Positions 33,442 through 45,139 of a stretch of DNA of 60,000 nt are shown one piece after another. Below the pieces are notes generated by a model. It saw only the letters and a list, made by a program, of their open reading frames with translations, did not search any database and had not been told where the DNA came from. The position numbers were made by a program, and so were the translations under genes. Numbering within the stretch: position 1 is the stretch's first letter; each line of letters starts with the position of its first letter. The stretch covers positions 6,933,001 through 6,993,000 of the forward strand of contig CM043963.1 of the NCBI GenBank assembly GCA_014529385.2, read 5' to 3'. The stretch is from Adiantum capillus-veneris. Lineage: Eukaryota > Streptophyta > Polypodiopsida > Polypodiales > Pteridaceae.

Positions 33442-33880
33442 ACAAGCCCGTCCATACTAGGGCATGATACAAAAGCGAGAGTGCTTGATCTGTCCACAAT
33501 TTGGAAACATAATTATCAAGGTTACCAACATGAACCAACTACCATTTGTCTAGTCAAGTCCAAATATGCACGCAAACATGGCGCCATAAATCCAACATAC
33601 CCAAATCAGATACAAAATCATTCTAAGCTAATCATTCAGTCCCAAGCATATGAATGTGGCAATAGAGTTGTACTATAGAGATGGGACATTATTGAAATCA
33701 CCACATAGGAAAGCATCATGTGGCCAAGGATAAGAAAGAAGCTCCCTTCATAGTAGTTGAGCTTGATGCACCAATCGTTAGCGAGCATAAATTGAGGAAA
33801 ACTTAAATATTTGACCATAGAGGAAACATTGAGCATCCATCGTGCGACTTGAAACATTGTTATGACACACCTCGAGGGGT
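33442..33880 (-). pseudogene. LINE APE-type endonuclease fragment
   Basis: On the - strand PWPHDAFLCGDFNNVPS contains the invariant GDFN motif of the LINE endonuclease, and a MLDLWRHV block (the usual LVDVWR motif) follows in another frame. Upstream, SIYARND resembles the N.YAPND motif. The N-terminus of the domain is not visible beyond about 33880. The fragment is broken by stops and ends at the copia 3 target site. Confidence 0.75.
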
Positions 33881-33883
33881 TCA

Positions 33884-35270
33884 CCATTCAGTCCCCCCTG
33901 TATAACGTGCGTTTGCGGGGCATGAAAAAACCCCTCTTTTAACATGTCTGAATGAATAAAATGACTTCTTATTTTAGAATTTTTTTTTCAAAATTGAATA
34001 TAGAAGCCCCTTATTTTGATGTATCTCTGTTAAATTGTCTAAAATTTTTGCATTTTAAGACCCCTCCTTTCGAACTCACGTTGTATATTAACATGATCAC
34101 ATAGTGCACCCCCCGAGTGACACACTACATGCTACAACTCATGCTGAGCTAGCATAAGAGTTCCATTTTTTTAAAATACCAACATAAAAATTTTTCATAT
34201 CTCATAAAATATCCATCTTAACCCGTCAAGGTATGCTAATTATGTTCTTGCAAACATACCATATGTGGATGTATATTATTTATATATTGCAAAAAAATCC
34301 TCCATTTATTATGATCACGAAGGCCACTTATATTATGAGAAAGGCATTGTATTAAAACATTAAACATGATGTATATACAAACTATGCACTGAGAAAAAAA
34401 ACATGTGATCAAGTCTCGACCATGTCCTCCATGTGACTAGACCCCGAAATGCATTTTAGTATCCTATGATTGAGAGCCCAAATCCATTCATTAAGGACCA
34501 TCTCTATTAATGTCTAACCATAACTTTGCAATGGAGGTGGAAATGAAAGGAAAACTTGAAGGACTAGCATGATTAGAAGCTACCTCGTTTCTTTATAAAA
34601 TAGATTGTTGAAGAGGCATCACTCCATTTTTTAAAATTGTCCATTCGTACTTGTCTTTCCCTCTCTCCTTTTGAGAAGAAGTGGAAATACTTGCAAAAGT
34701 AGGGTTAACTTGGTGGGAAACAAACTATAAAGAATCTTAATGCGATCGAGCGCTATGCACATGCCCTTGAGATAGTGCAAACAAATCCACTCTTACAAGA
34801 TGCCTTGATGCAAAGAGTGTTGCTCCAATTGCAAGAGGAGTGCATGGAGTCTTATATCCTGCCAAAGATTTCCAACTAATACATGATAGCTTTGGTAATT
34901 ATAAACAATGAGCTGAGTCATTCATCATGCATCATATACACAATCGGTCTTCAATGACGACACAAGAAACAGCTATGCCATTTACAAGACCAATCACCAA
35001 GAAGAAGCACTCAATGCACTCTAAATTAGATTCCCATGCTTTGGAGGAAGGGGATATTGATTCTTGATCATTTTAATGCCTACCGACATTGAACATTTGT
35101 GTTTGTGGCGAGGATTGTACCTATCTTTTATGATAGGACTTTTTGTTTTTTAGTTCCAAAAACGTTCTCATATGATAAATTTTGTGTATTTATTAGTGGG
35201 GCTTGCAATGAGCCACCCTTCAAACTATCACACCCTCCTCTATTTGTAATTTGTGAAATGTGATGTAGTG

Positions 35271-35271
<1 letters not shown>
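33884..35271. other. No gene recognised
   Basis: AT-rich sequence beyond the LINE endonuclease remnant. No motif or long frame found. Confidence 0.5.
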
Positions 35272-35342
<71 letters not shown>

Positions 35343-35374
35343 ATGCGTGCATTCATGTGTGTGTGTGTGTGTGT
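35272..35374 (+). repeat. Compound microsatellite (GATA)n(GA)n...(GT)n
   Basis: About four GATA units (35272-35289), (GA)n to 35341, a 15-bp spacer and then (GT)9 at about 35357-35374. Confidence 0.95.
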
Positions 35375-37609
35375 GCTGCTATATTAAGATACTACGTATA
35401 CACAAAAGAACATTTTGTTCAAAAGACAAATGGCTTAAGACATAAGGACGTGGTTTGTGCAAAAACTATTTTGCATTCGACTATATGCCTTTGTCTGTGA
35501 TGTTAGACTACATCAAAGCTAAAATTTGTTAAGCAAAGATAGAATTTTCACTTGCATCCATATAGACAAGACAACAAATACTATTAGACTTGGCTACATA
35601 TAAACAGGTGTCAAAGAACCTATCAATTGTTATCCATAACATACCTAAAAATAATTAGATTATCCCTAATGATGTACATCCAAAATTTTAAAAGAAAAAA
35701 AAGTGAACCCATTCTTTAGCTTCGAAACATCATCCTGTCCTTTAAAGCTTCCTACTCAACCTAAAAATAGTACTACTAGTGTTCTTCAAAGAAGCAATAA
35801 ACCCCTTCACGTAAGTTCTATTCATCATAGAATCTAAGTAACCAAGCCAGTTATACGAAATAATCCAATCCTATTTAGTAATTATAATTTAATCCTTTTA
35901 GATGTAACTTACTCCAGGGAGGGAAGTGCCATGTTAGATAGTGAAACACAAGTTAGAGAAACCCAAGTTATCAAAAGTGAGCATTTGATTTTGATTTTTA
36001 GTAACTAGGAAGGTCTATTGAAAAAGGGCATCCTAGCAAGAAGAATGACTATTCAAGCACTAGAACCTGGTAACCTCAATGCAACCAGAGTACACCCCAA
36101 AATGAACTAGTTTGTAGAGTAATAACCAATTTGTACATTAGAGTAATTAGATAAGAATTATTTCCATCAAAAAATGTTTTCCACAGAGAGATCATCATGT
36201 TTAGTCTAGTAGGGCAAAAATTCACAGCCAGTCAGGTTAGTACCCAACCAATCAGTAAAAAGGCCAAGAACCTTAGTAGAGTTAATAGTGCTCTAGGTTA
36301 GGAGCAAAAAATCACAACACTTTAAGTAAAGCACCTCTTTAGAAAAACCAAAGGCAGCTTCAAACACAAAATTAAAAGCTTGACAATAGAGTCAATTAAG
36401 AGAATCTAGAGTATGATTCTCATTATATAAATCAAATAAGAACAGGCAACATAAAGGACTATATTCCAAATGGAATTTGCTACCATCAAAGTAGAGTCAA
36501 CTCATTATACGATCCAGTATCGCCTCAAAAGTTCTAATTCTCGGTAAGACAAGAGGATGGGAAGGCCATGCTTCTCTTCTCAAAGCTTATTAGGATCTTC
36601 AAATTTTCTCTAATTAAGTGATTCAAATTATCCCAGTCAATCAACAAATTTACAATAATATAGAAAAATATTTGAATGAATACCAAATCTTACAGGTAAG
36701 TAACATTGATAGAGTTTAGTGAAAGCCATAATCCAGTGCAATAAAAAAAACTCAAATTTTTAGTAATTTATATTGTGTTGAAGCATTCATGATTTTTACT
36801 ACAAAGCTAGATTACCTAATCTCTGTCATATAATACAATCAAAACCAGGGTGACAACCATTCAAACAACATAAGGAAATTAATATGAGGTAGCATGGATG
36901 AAGACATCCCCATCTTCTTTAGTGCCCATGACTACATGCCCAACAAAAGAAAACTTTCCTTAACCATATGGCACAACTACTAGATGCACAATTGAAAACC
37001 CGTACCCTCTTATAGTAAGATGCCAACCATAATGACACAGGAACACCTAATAGGGGGGGCACTTTTTGACAAAGAATATCACAGGTGAGAAAAACAACTA
37101 AAATACTAAAATATAGTGATAAAACAACTAGTAAATAAGTTTTAAGGTTGAAGATTAAAATAATAATAATTATGCAATATAAGAGACCAACAACACTTTT
37201 TTGTATACCAAATTCAGTTAGGCAACAAAATCACACAATCCCTAAGTCTAAGGTAATCAAAAACATTTTCAAAAAATGATCAGTACGGTATATCAACTCA
37301 TGTTAAGAGAAACATAATCACAAAGGCTTCCCAACATAGCTCACATATGTACCATAACATCACTATATTAGCACACTTTCCTTCACTCTCTTGAAATCTA
37401 AAAGAAGCAAGTAGACCAAGGCTAAGTGAGGGTTAGGAAACCCTCACCTTGACTAGAGATAGGAATTAATACAAGAGGGCATCCTTATTCACAAAATATG
37501 GCCTGAGCTCGGCCCTCAAATGTTCTTGTTTCAAGTATGTGAAGGAGGCTCTATTAGAAGTAATGATGAAGAGCAATAACTTGATCATCCATATGTCTAG
37601 TGGATGCAA
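35375..37609. other. No gene recognised
   Basis: About 2.2 kb of AT-rich sequence without long frames, repeats or known motifs. Confidence 0.5.
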
Positions 37610-38369
37610 CAAGAAAATGTCTTAAGCCAGAATGCATAAGGTCAAAGAGCAAGTAGAACTTATCAGTGACATACCTTTATCCTATGAGAGGGGGATGCAT
37701 GTATCCTCACACCAATTCAAGTCATATGTTGGGAACGGAGCAATTCGCCAAGGTAGTGACAGTAAAGTTGATGAAAAAAAAGAGGTTACACTTGTAGTGC
37801 ATGATAATCCACGATGAGACAAGTTTAGGCTACACTTGTAGTGCATGATAATCCATGGTGAGACGAGTGCACAGACCTAAGTGTTTATTGGTCTACATAG
37901 CAAGTATTCAAGAGTATGAGATATGATATAGAAAGCACCCCAGCTCCAAGGATAGACCATAGTGAATGATGGACACAAATAATAATGCAAGCAATAAAGA
38001 AATCCACCAAGAAAATGTCTTAAGCCAGAATGCATAAGGTCAAAGAACAAGTAGAACTTATCAGTGACATACCTTTATCCTATGAGAGGGGGATGCATGC
38101 ATCCTCACACCAAGTCAAGTCATATGGTGGGAGCAGAGCAATTCACCAAGGTAGTGATAGTAAAGTTGATGAAAAAAAAGAGGTTACACTTGTAGTGCAT
38201 GATAATCCATGGTGAGACGAGTGCACAGACCTAAGTGTTTATTGGTCTACATAGCAAGTATTCAAGAGTATGAGATATGATATAGAAAGCACCCCAGCTC
38301 TCAAGGATAGACCATAGTGAATGATGGACACAAATAATAATGCAAGCAATAAAGAAATCCACCAAGATT
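37610..38369. repeat. 398-bp tandem duplication (second copy partial)
   Basis: The unit beginning 'caagaaaatgtcttaagcc' at 37610 restarts at 38008 and runs to about 38366. The copies are nearly identical. The first has an extra internal copy of about 44 bp ('cttgtagtgcatgataatcca', near 37790-37855) that the second lacks. The 61-codon frames at 37632 and 38030 are repeated only because of this duplication. Confidence 0.93.
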
Positions 38370-39492
38370 TACATAGAGGGTCAAGTCCATCGGCGAATCG
38401 GGGGGGGGGGTTGAAATCGACGAAAATGCACTCTTGAGTTAGAAAGTAATGGGGGTGAGATGAAGCATGGGGAAAGTGAAGGGAGTGAGACAAAATAGCC
38501 TAGCATAGAGAATCAACACACTGCAAAGCACTTAACTCATCAAGAAAGGAAAGAGGTTATTCCAACAACAAGTCATCCACCTTTATGAGGTTTTAGATAA
38601 CTTTGATGGTTCATAGTTGGAGAGGTAGGCCTTAATGGGTTTTAGATTATTAAGATGTTATTTTCAGAAGTCAACCCTCTTTATAAGATTTTAGATAGGT
38701 TTAATGGTTCATAACTAGAAGACAAGCCTTAATGAGCAATAAAACATATGTTTAATTTTTTTAATAAAAAAATGAGGAAGCATTTCACCTTGACAATGCC
38801 ACTTAGAAGAGGTGCATAAATTTCCTCATAAGAAGGAGTAATCACAAGTCAAGGTACAAGGACAAAGAGATAATTAGAGCCAAGCATAGCTAACAATTAG
38901 TAGGTTGAAATAGCTACTAGCATAAGTAAAATGACAGGAGATGTATTTCTTTCTTGCTATGGCACCTAGAAGATTGTAGGTAGATGAAACACTGTCGTTC
39001 AAGAAAAATGACAAAGTATGTGTATGTGTGTAATATGTAGGATGGTGAGTAAAGGGTGGACTTGTTATGTATGGGTTTGTTTAAAGAATGTTATAGAGGG
39101 TGCAAAGGCTAAAAGGTGGGGGGAGACTCTGAGTGTGATAATGTGGTGTTCTTGATTGTGGATAAAGAGTAAGAATTTGTTTGTATCGGTTTAAATAATT
39201 TAGTACTCACCTTCACACCTCTACATAAAGCTATAGATCTAGAGCATTGACTGCTCCTAGAGTATCTTTATCAGCACCTTTCTTGGTCCTTCATCCTCAT
39301 CTAGATCCAAAATGGTCTCCCCTCACTCGTACACATTATATTGGAGATTTGGCACAAGAGAATTGTTTGGTAAGATCATTAGGGTTTTTTCAGCATATGT
39401 GTTGTGGTAAGAACGTTGAGCTTTATATCTATTTTCAAAAGTTGTAGCATTGTGCAAGGTGATGGAAATTCTTGGCTTGTTGATGTGACTAC
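38370..39492. other. No gene recognised
   Basis: Contains a G10 run near 38400 and AT-rich sequence. A pair of diverged 'tatgaggttttagataactttgatggttcata' segments (about 38590 and 38690) suggests another old local duplication of about 100 bp. Confidence 0.45.
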
Positions 39493-39592
39493 AAATGATT
39501 TATGTGGGTGACACAAAGTGTCAAGGAGACATATGGCTTCTCAAATGATTTATGTGGGTGACACAAAGTGTCAAGGAGACATATGGCTTCTC
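39493..39592. repeat. Exact 50-bp tandem duplication
   Basis: 39493-39542 and 39543-39592 are identical ('aaatgatttatgtgggtgac...atggcttctc'). Confidence 0.97.
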
Positions 39593-41770
39593 AGACACAT
39601 CACTAGAAGGGAAAAATCATGGATATCAATAAAACTCAAGATGGCAAGCATCTAGCACATATACACCATGTGTATATAGATTCTCGGTTAAAGCTTGACA
39701 CATCCTTGTCTCAACCTGGGTTTTTTTGCAAATTGTACATGTTCTACTTCTATTTAAATCTTTTTGATTGTCTTGTTTATGCTTTAACCTCTTAGGTTGC
39801 TTCAAATGTGTGCATGATTTTGTGTATTTTCTTGTCATATATTTTTCCATGTTTGTAGAGTGGGAGCACGCATGTAGCTTTGAAGCTATCCATGCAGACC
39901 ATGGCAAGTTTATATATGCAGAGTGTTTACCTTGAGAGCTTTCCTTATAGGATATATTTTTCTACAACCATGCTTATCTCACACTGAGTGCTCTATTGTT
40001 GGGTGAAAAGTTGGTATGCACATACCATATTGGGAAGCAAGGCTTGTCAATGAGATTTCCGTACAAAAGATGGAAACAAACAATGGGACTATGGGAGGTG
40101 CTTGATTTTGATATTGCTTTTGGAGATAATGTGGACCTTCAAATATGGCCCCACATGATATTATGCTCAATATCTATGTCAATGATGACTCCCATCGTAG
40201 CCATCTTTGTGAGTACCTCAGTTTTAGATATAAATTTCTTGACTAATATCCCTTTTGTGTGAATAGAAAAGTTGTACGGTTTAGAAAAGAGACGGGTTTT
40301 TCTTATAAGGACATCTCATTCCCACGATGTATCATTGTACAAGTTTATCCACTGAGATTTATCTTAATGAAAATTTTGTTTTACATCCCATCTCTGTGCA
40401 TAAGTATTGGTTGTAAATTTTAAGTTGAGTTCTTTTAGTTTTACTTTAATTTCGGTGATTCAATGGTAGTTCTTTAATTTTTTCGGGTGAATGTGTCAAC
40501 TTTAAAAGTAATCAAGTCTTAGAAAGTGGTATGCAAGACTGTAAAAGTGCCCAAGTTTAGTTTTCTATTCATTTTCTCTATTGATTTTACTTTGAAATTC
40601 AATTTTAAGTACTGTTCTATTAGCAGCTATATGTTTTTTGTCCACGTTTTAGACTTAGATGTCCTTTATCTAGAAATATGAATAATGAGATTTTGTTTGT
40701 TTTATGGTGACTTGTGACCATCCTTTCACTAGACACTATTGGTATTTAGTTATCTACATGAATGTGTTAGCTACAAGAGTTATTGGTTGTCCTAAACTCT
40801 TGACAGAATTTTTTGTGGGGTTTAGAAAATTGCGGAAGCTTTAGAATTTCAAGACAAGTACACACAACGAACCACTAATTGAATGAAAACATAGAGTACT
40901 TCAAGACAATGACAAAGAGTAGTGTAAGTAAAGAGATGAAACTGTAAGATGGTAAAGATTGTATTGCATTAATCAAGTACATGAGCCCACTAGCTTATCA
41001 TATGATTTGTCTACATAAGTGTTCCGTACATGGAAAAAAGAGCTAGTCTCTCAAGTCTTGCTCCCACCACCATAATGAAGGGACCCTCCCTTTTCATTAT
41101 ATTACTCCACTTTTTTGGTCCCTTTTGTCTTGCCATTCATTTGAAGCACCTTCTTGTGTTGTAACTCTAGTAGACACCTTTAACTAATTCTTGGTTGTTG
41201 AGGTTTGGTTCCACACTTGAATGTCCATCTTGGCTTGGTTAATTCTTGATCTGCACGATCCACTAAGTGATTGATTGTATCTCCATGAGGGCTTGACTAT
41301 TCAAATATTGCAAGCATGAAATTCTATGTCGTTAACTTTTGCATACACCTTCTGCAAAATCAAACATGAACACAAAGATGTACAATATCAAAATATAAAT
41401 ACAATGTGAGCTAAAAGAAGAGATGATTAGCAAATAATCCTCCCATATTCAAAAGAAAAATATCCAATAAGTCATTCATGGAAAAAATACACTAACCACA
41501 CATGCTTTGTAGAAAGTAGCACTTATCTAAGGATCCTTTTCCAACACTAAAAGTGTGTGACCCTTGATAAACCTTACACCCCTTGCATTCCATTGCATTG
41601 GAGACATTTACAACAGATGTTTACTCCATTGTAATCCTTTGGTATGAGCTAGCACACTCTTGCATTGGCACCATGTACAACAGATCTTTACTGCATTGTT
41701 ATCCTTTGGTAGCTATGACCAAGCATACTTCCACTAGAAATTACTTGCATAGCTTGCATAGTGCATAGTT

Positions 41771-41772
<2 letters not shown>
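39593..41772. other. No gene recognised
   Basis: AT-rich. Short frames (for example 39996-40262) have no recognisable motif. A (short) direct repeat of 'acaacagat(g/c)tttactccattgtaatcctttggta' type occurs near 41610 and 41677. Confidence 0.45.

Positions 41773-41845
<73 letters not shown>
41773..41845 (+). repeat. (GA)n microsatellite
   Basis: About 36 GA units, the longest dinucleotide tract in the window. Confidence 0.97.
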
Positions 41846-41847
<2 letters not shown>

Positions 41848-41970
41848 TTCCAGCAACTGTGAAAAAAGATGCTGCAATAGGAAAGTTGATATTGCACATC
41901 AAGAAAGAGGTTATGAAACTCCAAAGCGAGATGCAAGCTTGGGAAGAGAGTGAAAGTGAGCTAGGGAACC

Positions 41971-42273
41971 TTGATTAAGGAAGGAGATGTTGGATGTAAG
42001 GAGAAAGATGTTGCATATTTGGAAGGATATGTTGGAGCTATGGGGAAAGAAGTTGCAGATCTAGAAGGGGATGTGGGAGCTATGGAGAAAGAGGTTGAAG
42101 AAATGGAAGAAGATGTTGGAGCTATGGAGAAAGAGGTTGTAGACCTTGAAGAATATTTTGAAGCTATGGAGAAAGAGGTTGCAAATCTAGGAGGAGATGT
42201 TGTAGCTACGAAGAAAGAGGTTGCAGGTCTAGAAGGAGATGATGTAGCTATGGAGAAGAGGCTACAAATCTAA
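41971..42273 (+). CDS. Short frame encoding a 14-residue coiled-coil-like repeat (42-bp minisatellite); doubtful gene
   Basis: 100 codons starting MIKEGDVG. The protein is about seven degenerate copies of a 14-residue unit of the form DVGAMEKEVADLEG, with Glu/Lys-rich heptads (two per unit) as in a coiled coil. At the DNA level it is a 42-bp minisatellite with unit differences mostly at single bases. It lies about 125 bp downstream of the long (GA)n tract. Upstream, another frame encodes KKEVMKLQSEMQAWEESESEL, also helical and ended by a stop, so the present frame may be the tail of a broken longer coiled-coil gene. I recognise no family. It may be only a repeat that happens to be open. Confidence 0.35.
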   Translation: MIKEGDVGCKEKDVAYLEGYVGAMGKEVADLEGDVGAMEKEVEEMEEDVGAMEKEVVDLEEYFEAMEKEVANLGGDVVATKKEVAGLEGDDVAMEKRLQI

Positions 42274-42423
42274 AAGAAAACGTTACATAGCTAAAATGAT
42301 GTGTGGTAGGCTAGTTTACAAAAAGGTGCCCTAGCATAAAGAATAGGAGGAGAGAGAGATTGCATGACATTTTAGAGAGAGACTAGGGATAAAGATTATA
42401 GATCCTCACTTTTTGGAAGTTGA

Positions 42424-42441
42424 GGGGGGGGGGGGGGGGGG

Positions 42442-42484
<43 letters not shown>
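42424..42484 (+). repeat. G21 run followed by (AG)n
   Basis: 21 consecutive G (42424-42444), then about 20 AG units to 42484. Purine-only on the + strand for more than 60 bp. Confidence 0.95.
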
Positions 42485-42489
<5 letters not shown>

Positions 42490-43390
42490 GACACTTTTGG
42501 AGGATGATAAAGAAGAAGAGAGAGAAGACAAAGAGGGAATAAGAGAGGAAAACTTTTAATTTTTGAAAACTAAAAAAGTACTTTTTGGGGGAGAGTAACT
42601 CCAAACAGATCTTGTAAAATCTGCATATACTTTTATGAAAAAAAAAGTTTTTTTATATAGGCATGTCTATGCTATCTACCCCACCATTCTAGCCTTTGGT
42701 CAAAGCTTGATTTAGTTTTAAGTATTTCCTTGAATTGCTAAATAAAGAGGCCCTCCTTTACCCCATTCTCTTCCTAATGCCAGCCTTAGATAGCCAAGGA
42801 GATTGGTGTGTTAAATAGTTGTGACAGTACCTTGTTACCTATTCCCATTCCAAGTCTTGTGTTGCTTTTTTACATTTCCAAACTAACTCGTTCTTTAGAC
42901 CTCCAAGTTTTAGGTTTGTCGACCACCTAGGGGAAAGAAGCTTATCATACATCTCAAGCCCTTTCCATTGGCCCCCTTGCAAGCATATTTTGACATTGTC
43001 CATCATGGCCTTTGTCATAATGGCGCATGCTTGGTCTTGATTTGTGATTTCAACCATGATCTTGGCACATTATGCCTCCGCATGAGTACTATAGTTATAG
43101 ATTTCAAGACCACATTTCTCAATAGGTCTTGCTACACACATTAGTATAAACATTGCAATTAGTAGAAAGATCCTCTTTCAACAACATATGGTGTTCATGT
43201 TTGGTGCCCAAAAGGTAGGAGAAATTCTTGCGTCCGTAAAATCTGTCATCCTGCCTCTTGTGGACTATCATAGATCATTTGATGTGCATATTTTTATTTT
43301 GTTATAGATTGCAATTTAGTAAACATTGTTGTCTAAATATTTTTAAGAAAGAAAAAGAAAGAAACGTGTTGTCACTTTGAAATTGTTTCA
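42485..43390. other. No gene recognised
   Basis: AT-rich. A 72-codon - strand frame (42839-43057) has no motif I recognise. The left end of gypsy C may lie here, but no LTR was found. Confidence 0.45.
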
Positions 43391-43427
43391 AAGGAGGCCC
43401 AAATTATGCCAAATGTCAAGTTATCCT

Positions 43428-44180
43428 CTCTTTTTTGGAGAGCCTGGTGAGGATGCCGAGTTATTTCTAGCAAAATTCAAAATGGCTTGTTGCATAAAAG
43501 AGTGATAGGAGATGAGGAATGCTTAGAAATGTTTGAGGTAGTTCTAAGGAAGGATGTTAGCACTTGGTTTTCCTCTCTGTCTGAGGAAGTTAGAGAGAGC
43601 CATAGGGAGGTTCTAGATCACTTCAACCAATATTTTTTCAAACCCCATTCAAAAACTCTGGCAAGACATTGTTTCTAACAAGTTAAAAGACCTAGACAAC
43701 TACTACACCTACAAGCAGGAGTTTCTACATCTTTGGGCTATATGAGTAAGGAACATTGCTAACCCTGGGGATGGTGCAAAATTTTTAAAGAAGGAGAGGT
43801 TTATAGCAGCCTTATTTTCCACACTCAAGGTAAAAGTTGAGGCAAGTCCACCTGCTACCTTTGATGCCGCTAAAACTAAGGCTGCCTTGAAGTACAGGAA
43901 ATTGAAGTGCATTTAGGGAGAGCTTCTAGTAGAAGGTCCTAGACCTAAGGAGACGACACAAGCATCAAAATCTAAACAAATGCCCAAGGTAGTAGCCAAC
44001 GTAATTGAAAAGTTGAATGAATCTTTAAGAAACCTATCAATTCACTTTGCACAAGTTGTAGGTCCCAAGGGACAAACAAAGAAAGCTGAGGAACAAGAGG
44101 CATGACCCAGGCAAGTATTACAGTGTTGGAATTGTGAGGAATCTGGGCATGGGATGTATAATTGTCCTTGGACCCATGGG
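43428..44180 (+). pseudogene. Gypsy C Gag
   Basis: FFGEPGEDAELFLAKFKMA opens the capsid-like domain and ends in a TGA at about 43503. Another frame (43487-43678) reads FEVVLRKDVSTWFSSLSEEV then HFNQYFF, typical of retrotrans_gag. At about 44124-44165 the knuckle CWNCEESGHGMYNC (CX2CX4HX4C) marks the nucleocapsid. TGA at 44104 and other stops break it. Confidence 0.8.
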
Positions 44181-44514
44181 GAGCTAGGGAGACCTAACAT
44201 GAATTCTCCATTGATGAATGCAGAAGGTGAACGAACAAGTCAAAAACCAATTCTTCTACAAAGACCAAATGGAGAAAGACCACCTCCACGAAGCAGTTCC
44301 ACCTTTGCCAGATCCAAATGTGCATATGGTAGAGGTGAAAAATTCAAATGAATTTAACATGGAAGAAAATGGCATTAAGCGTGGCCATGAAAAGTTAAGG
44401 AGAAAGGAGTCACATCACAAAGTGACCATGGACGAGGCAAGAAGGTGAAGGAGACCAAGGAAGGTAAGAGGACTCAATGTCGTATCAACCTCCAAAACCT
44501 CCCTCTTGGCTCCA

Positions 44515-45127
44515 TACAACCTATTGGAAGACATGAGAGGTATACAACCTATTGGAAAACATGAGAGGTAAGGGTCCTGATATCTCATGGCCTCAATTTC
44601 TTGCATTGTGTCCACAAGCTAGGATGGAGTTGATAAAGGCGGTTAGCACTAGGAAAAAGGTAAAAGAGAATGTGCATGTTGTGAAGATTGCACAAGGTAA
44701 AATGAATGAGGATATTACTTCTATCCTAGATTGTTTTATTGAAGGAAAATTGGTTAAAGGAAAGGTCTAGTAGATGGGGGTGCCCAAATTTTCATCATGA
44801 CGGAAGGCCTCATGCAAAGATTAGGCATGGGACATCCATGAGACACCTGAAATCAAAGTGAAGATGGCAAAAAATAGCAAAGCTAGGTGCTTGGGCATCT
44901 GTAAAAATATTTTTGTGGAGGACTTTGGTATTAAGAAGGCTATTGATGTCTATGTTATGTCTACCAAAGGAAATGGTTACCCATTTATCCTAGAAAGACC
45001 ATGGCTAATGAAAATGTCAGCTCTGCAGGATTGGGAAAGTGGAAAGACGATTTGCAGGAATGAAAATCATAAGAAGGTTGTCCTTGAAATGAAGGAGCAA
45101 TGTCAAGAGGAGATCCATGAAGAATAA
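44515..45127 (+). pseudogene. Gypsy C protease region
   Basis: A frame with GPDISWPQFLALCP then ALCP-like helices (44552-44770) precedes the protease. In another frame (about 44762-44842) LVDGGAQIFIMTEGLMQRLG is the retropepsin active-site region, with DGGA instead of D(S/T)GA. 44858-45127 continues with MSTKGNGYPFILERPWL, the protease C-terminal 'ILGRPWL' block. A 28-bp tandem duplication (44515-44570) sits near the start. Confidence 0.75.
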
Positions 45128-45139
45128 TCTCAAAGCAAG

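Larger units (their letters stand above)
21918..33880 (-). mobile_element. LINE (L1-like non-LTR retrotransposon) in three pieces, split by two copia insertions
   Basis: On the - strand, reading right to left, I see an APE-type endonuclease (about 33880-33442), a linker and the N-terminal half of RT (28766-27541), and an RT thumb/zf-RVT end (23596-21918). Copia 3 separates the first two and copia 2 the last two. The RT palm block with its YADD motif should lie at the copia 2 junction and is missing, so sequence was lost there. All pieces have stops. The order and orientation agree with one original element. Confidence 0.82.

Noticed and set aside
37632-38215. Two similar 61-codon frames as a duplicated gene
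   Set aside because: Explained by the 398-bp tandem duplication; no motif, and the flanks are non-coding.
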